From assembly GCF_014841135.1 (NCBI RefSeq), contig NZ_JACYTN010000003.1, positions 62,001 to 126,000 of the forward strand: a stretch of DNA of 64,000 nucleotides, given 5' to 3'. Position numbers and translations under genes: made by a program. The stretch comes from Paenibacillus arenosi. Lineage in GTDB: Bacteria; Bacillota; Bacilli; Paenibacillales; Paenibacillaceae. This document shows, one piece after another, positions 61,603 through 64,000 of this stretch; position 1 is the stretch's first letter, and every line of letters begins with the position of its first letter. The notes beneath the pieces were generated by a model. The model was given only the letters and a program-made list of their open reading frames with translations. It was not told the origin of the DNA and made no database searches.

Positions 61603-62406
61603 ATGACAATGCAACGAAAGCAAGTCGTCTACATCTGCTCAGATGCAACGGGGGAAACGGCTGAAGCGGTGACGAAGGCGACAGCAAGGCAGTTTGGTGA
61701 TGGAAAAGTAAACATTGTTCGATACGGTCAAATTAAGCATGAAGACGATATACGGCGTATTGCAGATGAGGCGGCCGAAGCTGGTGGATTTATTGCTTAT
61801 ACGTTGGTACAGCCTGAGTTAAGGGAAACAATGAAAATGGAAGGGGTTCGTGCAGGCGTGCGAACCGTCGATATTCTTGGTCCGATGATGCAGGCCTTTG
61901 TCGATACGTTTCATGATTCGCCGCATAGACAGCCTGGGCTTATGTATCAAATTGATGATGAATATTACCGCCGCATTGAAGCGATTGAATTCGCGATTCG
62001 TTGTGATGATGGCAAGTATGTGAAAGGCTACGAGGAAGCAGATGTCGTGCTTCTAGGTGTTTCTCGTACATCCAAGACACCACTGAGTATGGTTCTTGCT
62101 CATAAAGGGCTGCGTGTAGCTAATTTTCCTATCGCGCCTGAGGCAAAGCCTCCGGAGGAGTTATTCCGTATTCCATCCGATCGGATCGTTGGTCTCATGA
62201 TGGACGCGAGTACATTACAGCGAGTACGCAGTGAGCATCTGAAGTGGTTAGGCTTGCCAGAAGGCGCACAGTATGCGCAGTTGAATCGAATCCAAGAAGA
62301 ACTAGACTATGCTCAACAGTTAATGAACAAGCTGGAATGTCGAGTCATTGATGTAACGGGCAAAGCGATTGAAGAAACCGCAGGCATGATTATGAATCGT
62401 GACTAA
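61603..62406 (+). CDS. yqfL: PPDK/PEP synthase regulatory protein (DUF299)
   Basis: 267 residues. VVYICSDATGETAEAVTKATARQF starts the family; the nucleotide-binding loop is in VLLGVSRTSKTPLSMVLAHKG (near residue 155), and VANFPIAPEAKPPEELF and DRIVGLMMDASTLQRVR follow. This bifunctional kinase/pyrophosphorylase switches pyruvate phosphate dikinase or PEP synthase by phosphorylating a Thr near the catalytic His. In Bacillus it is next to ccpN, as here. The start at 61603 follows GGGGG by eight bases. Confidence 0.92.
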   Translation: MTMQRKQVVYICSDATGETAEAVTKATARQFGDGKVNIVRYGQIKHEDDIRRIADEAAEAGGFIAYTLVQPELRETMKMEGVRAGVRTVDILGPMMQAFVDTFHDSPHRQPGLMYQIDDEYYRRIEAIEFAIRCDDGKYVKGYEEADVVLLGVSRTSKTPLSMVLAHKGLRVANFPIAPEAKPPEELFRIPSDRIVGLMMDASTLQRVRSEHLKWLGLPEGAQYAQLNRIQEELDYAQQLMNKLECRVIDVTGKAIEETAGMIMNRD

Positions 62407-62421
62407 AATGGGGGCGTCGAT

Positions 62422-63408
62422 ATGGAGCGCGAATTATCTTTGGAGATTGTGCGAGTAACGGAGTTGGCAGCATTGGCTTCCGCTCCATGGACAGGTCGAG
62501 GCAACAAGAACGCTGCCGATGATGCAGCGACGCAAGCGATGCGAGCCATGTTTGATTCGGTCTCGATCCAAGGAACCGTCGTCATTGGTGAAGGGGAAAT
62601 GGATGAAGCACCGATGCTCTATATTGGTGAGCGGGTCGGAAGCATGGATGGTCCAGAGGTTGATGTAGCTGTCGACCCTTTGGAAGGCACCGAGATCGTT
62701 GCTAAAGGGCTTAACAATGCGTTATCTGTCATCGCCATTGCGAACAAAGGATGCTTGCTGCATGCGCCAGATATTTATATGGAGAAGCTGGCCGTCGGTC
62801 CTGCACTCGTAGACAAAGTGAAATTAGACGATCCTATCGATGTAACGCTTCAAAAGGCTTCAAAGCATTTAAATAAGCCGATTTCAGAATTAACGGTCAT
62901 GATTCTTGATCGTGAACGACATGCCGTCATGATTCAGACATTGCGTCGCATGGGAGCTCGTATCAAGCTGTTGAGCGATGGAGATGTAGCGGGTGCGATG
63001 GCACCTGCCTTTCCTGAGACGGGCATTGATATGTACGTAGGTTCAGGCGGTGCACCGGAAGGTGTGCTTGCAGCCGCTGCGCTCAAATGTCTCGGCGGCC
63101 AGATTCAAGGTCGCTTGATGCCTGCCAATGCAGCGGATTATGAGCGCTGCAAGTTAATGGGCATGGATGAACCGCGGAAGGTGCTAACGATGGATGATAT
63201 GGTGGGTACCGAGGATGTTATTTTTGCCGCGACAGGCATTACACCTGGTGAGTTTCTGGAAGGTGTCCGCTATTTGCCGGGCAATCGAGTAGAGACTCAC
63301 TCCATGGTTATGCGTGCTGCTACGCGCACGATCCGCCATATTAAATCGCTGCACTATATCCCTAACAAACCTTTGTTGGATGTAGTTCAGAGGGCACAAT
63401 GTTCATAG
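62422..63408 (+). CDS. glpX: Class II fructose-1,6-bisphosphatase
   Basis: 328 residues. VVIGEGEMDEAPMLYIGERVG and VDVAVDPLEGTEIVAKGLNNALSVIA are the metal-binding GxGxxDEAPM and DPLEGT signatures of GlpX; DRERHAVMIQTLRRMGARI, GAMAPAFPETGIDMYVGSGGAPEGVLAAAALKC and FAATGITPGEFLEGV follow. It makes fructose 6-phosphate from the bisphosphate, the next gluconeogenic control step after GapB. The start at 62422 follows GGGGGC. It is 15 bases after the PPDK regulator, so the run is likely an operon. Confidence 0.93.
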   Translation: MERELSLEIVRVTELAALASAPWTGRGNKNAADDAATQAMRAMFDSVSIQGTVVIGEGEMDEAPMLYIGERVGSMDGPEVDVAVDPLEGTEIVAKGLNNALSVIAIANKGCLLHAPDIYMEKLAVGPALVDKVKLDDPIDVTLQKASKHLNKPISELTVMILDRERHAVMIQTLRRMGARIKLLSDGDVAGAMAPAFPETGIDMYVGSGGAPEGVLAAAALKCLGGQIQGRLMPANAADYERCKLMGMDEPRKVLTMDDMVGTEDVIFAATGITPGEFLEGVRYLPGNRVETHSMVMRAATRTIRHIKSLHYIPNKPLLDVVQRAQCS

Positions 63409-63426
63409 GGAATATATAGATGGTAG

Positions 63427-63462
63427 AAGAAGAGGATGGATGTAGTTTCGTCCTCTTCTTTA
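63427..63462 (+). terminator. Terminator of the gluconeogenic operon
   Basis: GAAGAAGAGGATG pairs with CGTCCTCTTCTT (one G-U), followed by TATGC and later T-rich sequence. Confidence 0.65.
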
Positions 63463-63520
63463 TGCTTGTCCTCCTCTTTTTTTCTCCTAAAAGGAAGTGC
63501 CATCCACTTCTACCTCTTAA

Positions 63521-64000
63521 TCAGTTACTAAATTCCTTATCAAAAATGGTTGCTTGGTTCGGATCGACTTCAGGTCCTACCGCATTGGTGTTAAGTACCA
63601 AAATATGTTTCCCTCCTAGAGGGCCGCCCACCGTTGTTGTAGACCCAAGTGTTCCTCCGCTAGCCATCCAATACGTTTTGCCGTTTGAAAGTTTTTTCTC
63701 AATAATCCCGAGTCCAAATTTACCAAAAGGCGAATCATAAGTAGTTAGCATCTGCTTCATCATCTCGTCATTCAGTAGTTTCCCACCTAGTAAGGCACTC
63801 ATAAAAGTGATTAGATCTTCTCCTGTTGAAACCATATCTCCAGCTGCATTTCCCCATGAAGGATTAAACTCAGTCAAGTCGTATAGCTTCATAAGACGAT
63901 CCATGTTATAACTTCTAGCATGCTCCCCAGGAATTTTTGGGTTGCTGCCACGTACGGATGTTCCTGTTAGTTTGAGTGGCTTAATAAACCGTTTCTGTAT
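63521..64000 (-). CDS. Beta-lactamase-family serine hydrolase, 5' part cut by window edge
   Basis: 160 codons of a minus-strand frame that is still open at base 64000. The visible part has IKPLKLTGTSVRGSN, PSWGNAAGDMVSTGEDLITFMSALLGGKLL and FGLGIIEKKLSNGKTYWMASGGTLGSTTTVGG, matching the C-terminal half of class C beta-lactamase / D-alanyl-D-alanine carboxypeptidase-like serine hydrolases, where a final H/S-G-G (here SGG) motif shapes the active site. The SxxK and YxN motifs lie beyond the window, so activity cannot be judged. It converges with glpX. Confidence 0.85.
   Translation of the reverse strand: MQKRFIKPLKLTGTSVRGSNPKIPGEHARSYNMDRLMKLYDLTEFNPSWGNAAGDMVSTGEDLITFMSALLGGKLLNDEMMKQMLTTYDSPFGKFGLGIIEKKLSNGKTYWMASGGTLGSTTTVGGPLGGKHILVLNTNAVGPEVDPNQATIFDKEFSN

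Noticed and set aside
1-64000. tRNA, rRNA, prophage or IS elements
   Set aside because: No cloverleaf, rRNA segment, integrase, transposase or phage structural gene was recognised anywhere in the window.

Overview
The window looks like the chromosome of a spore-forming, low-to-moderate-GC Gram-positive rod of the Bacillales, most likely Paenibacillaceae. The evidence is an alpha/beta-type small acid-soluble spore protein, an S-layer-homology-like protein, a Bacillus-type adaA-adaB/alkA adaptive-response divergon, a gapB-ccpN-yqfL-glpX gluconeogenic block, strong AGGAGG-type ribosome sites, and many TTG and GTG starts. No rRNA, tRNA, prophage, IS element or CRISPR array was seen. The genes at both edges are cut by the window.

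Layout. 1-5.2 kb: cut S-layer-type protein, exported agmatine-deiminase-like enzyme, MerR regulator, a chloramphenicol acetyltransferase behind a leader-peptide attenuator, a membrane protein and a RibD/DHFR-like reductase. 5.5-11 kb: accessory region with an XRE/ImmA-peptidase protein paired with an unknown protein (toxin-antitoxin-like), then three proteins of kinds common in toxin-immunity loci (SUKH, DUF4303-like, ankyrin). 11-17.8 kb: AraC regulator, processive GT2 enzyme, six-repeat propeller-like protein, Smr-less MutS2 and an SDR. 18-20 kb: alkylation-damage repair. 20-30 kb: MidA-like methyltransferase, lactate permease, LacI regulator with alpha-glucosidase, GNAT enzyme and a large repeat-built secreted protein. 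30-35 kb: LCP ligase and a MarR-dioxygenase-LLM-FMN reductase operon. 35-41.6 kb: spore protein, Mn-type ABC transporter, ywnA-ywnB-like pair, GNAT enzyme and a DUF1349 pseudogene. 41.7-44.7 kb: divergent protease-nuclease fusion and second protease. 45-48 kb: ECF sigma/anti-sigma-like pair and an orphan solute-binding lipoprotein behind a hexanucleotide tandem repeat. 48.2-59.5 kb: AT-rich surface-polymer cluster. 59.7-63.4 kb: gluconeogenesis. End: cut serine hydrolase.

How the genes work together. Several blocks carry visible regulatory DNA. The cat gene has a nine-codon leader and a hairpin that sequesters its Shine-Dalgarno. The Rrf2 regulator and its ywnB-like neighbour share one operator design. 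The LacI regulator and alpha-glucosidase share three near-identical palindromes. The MarR operon has a 16-bp perfect palindrome. The gluconeogenic block puts a GapB-type dehydrogenase, its likely repressor CcpN, the PPDK/PEP-synthase regulatory protein and class II fructose bisphosphatase in one run.

The most unusual content is (i) the divergent trypsin-like protease and protease-nuclease fusion, both without export signals; (ii) a polymer cluster in which four different catalytic proteins share a small Rossmann-like module; (iii) the cat attenuator; (iv) a probable ATC start codon for ccpN; and (v) the tandem AGACAT array next to a ribosome-binding site. All family assignments come from reading the translated sequences; no database search was run.
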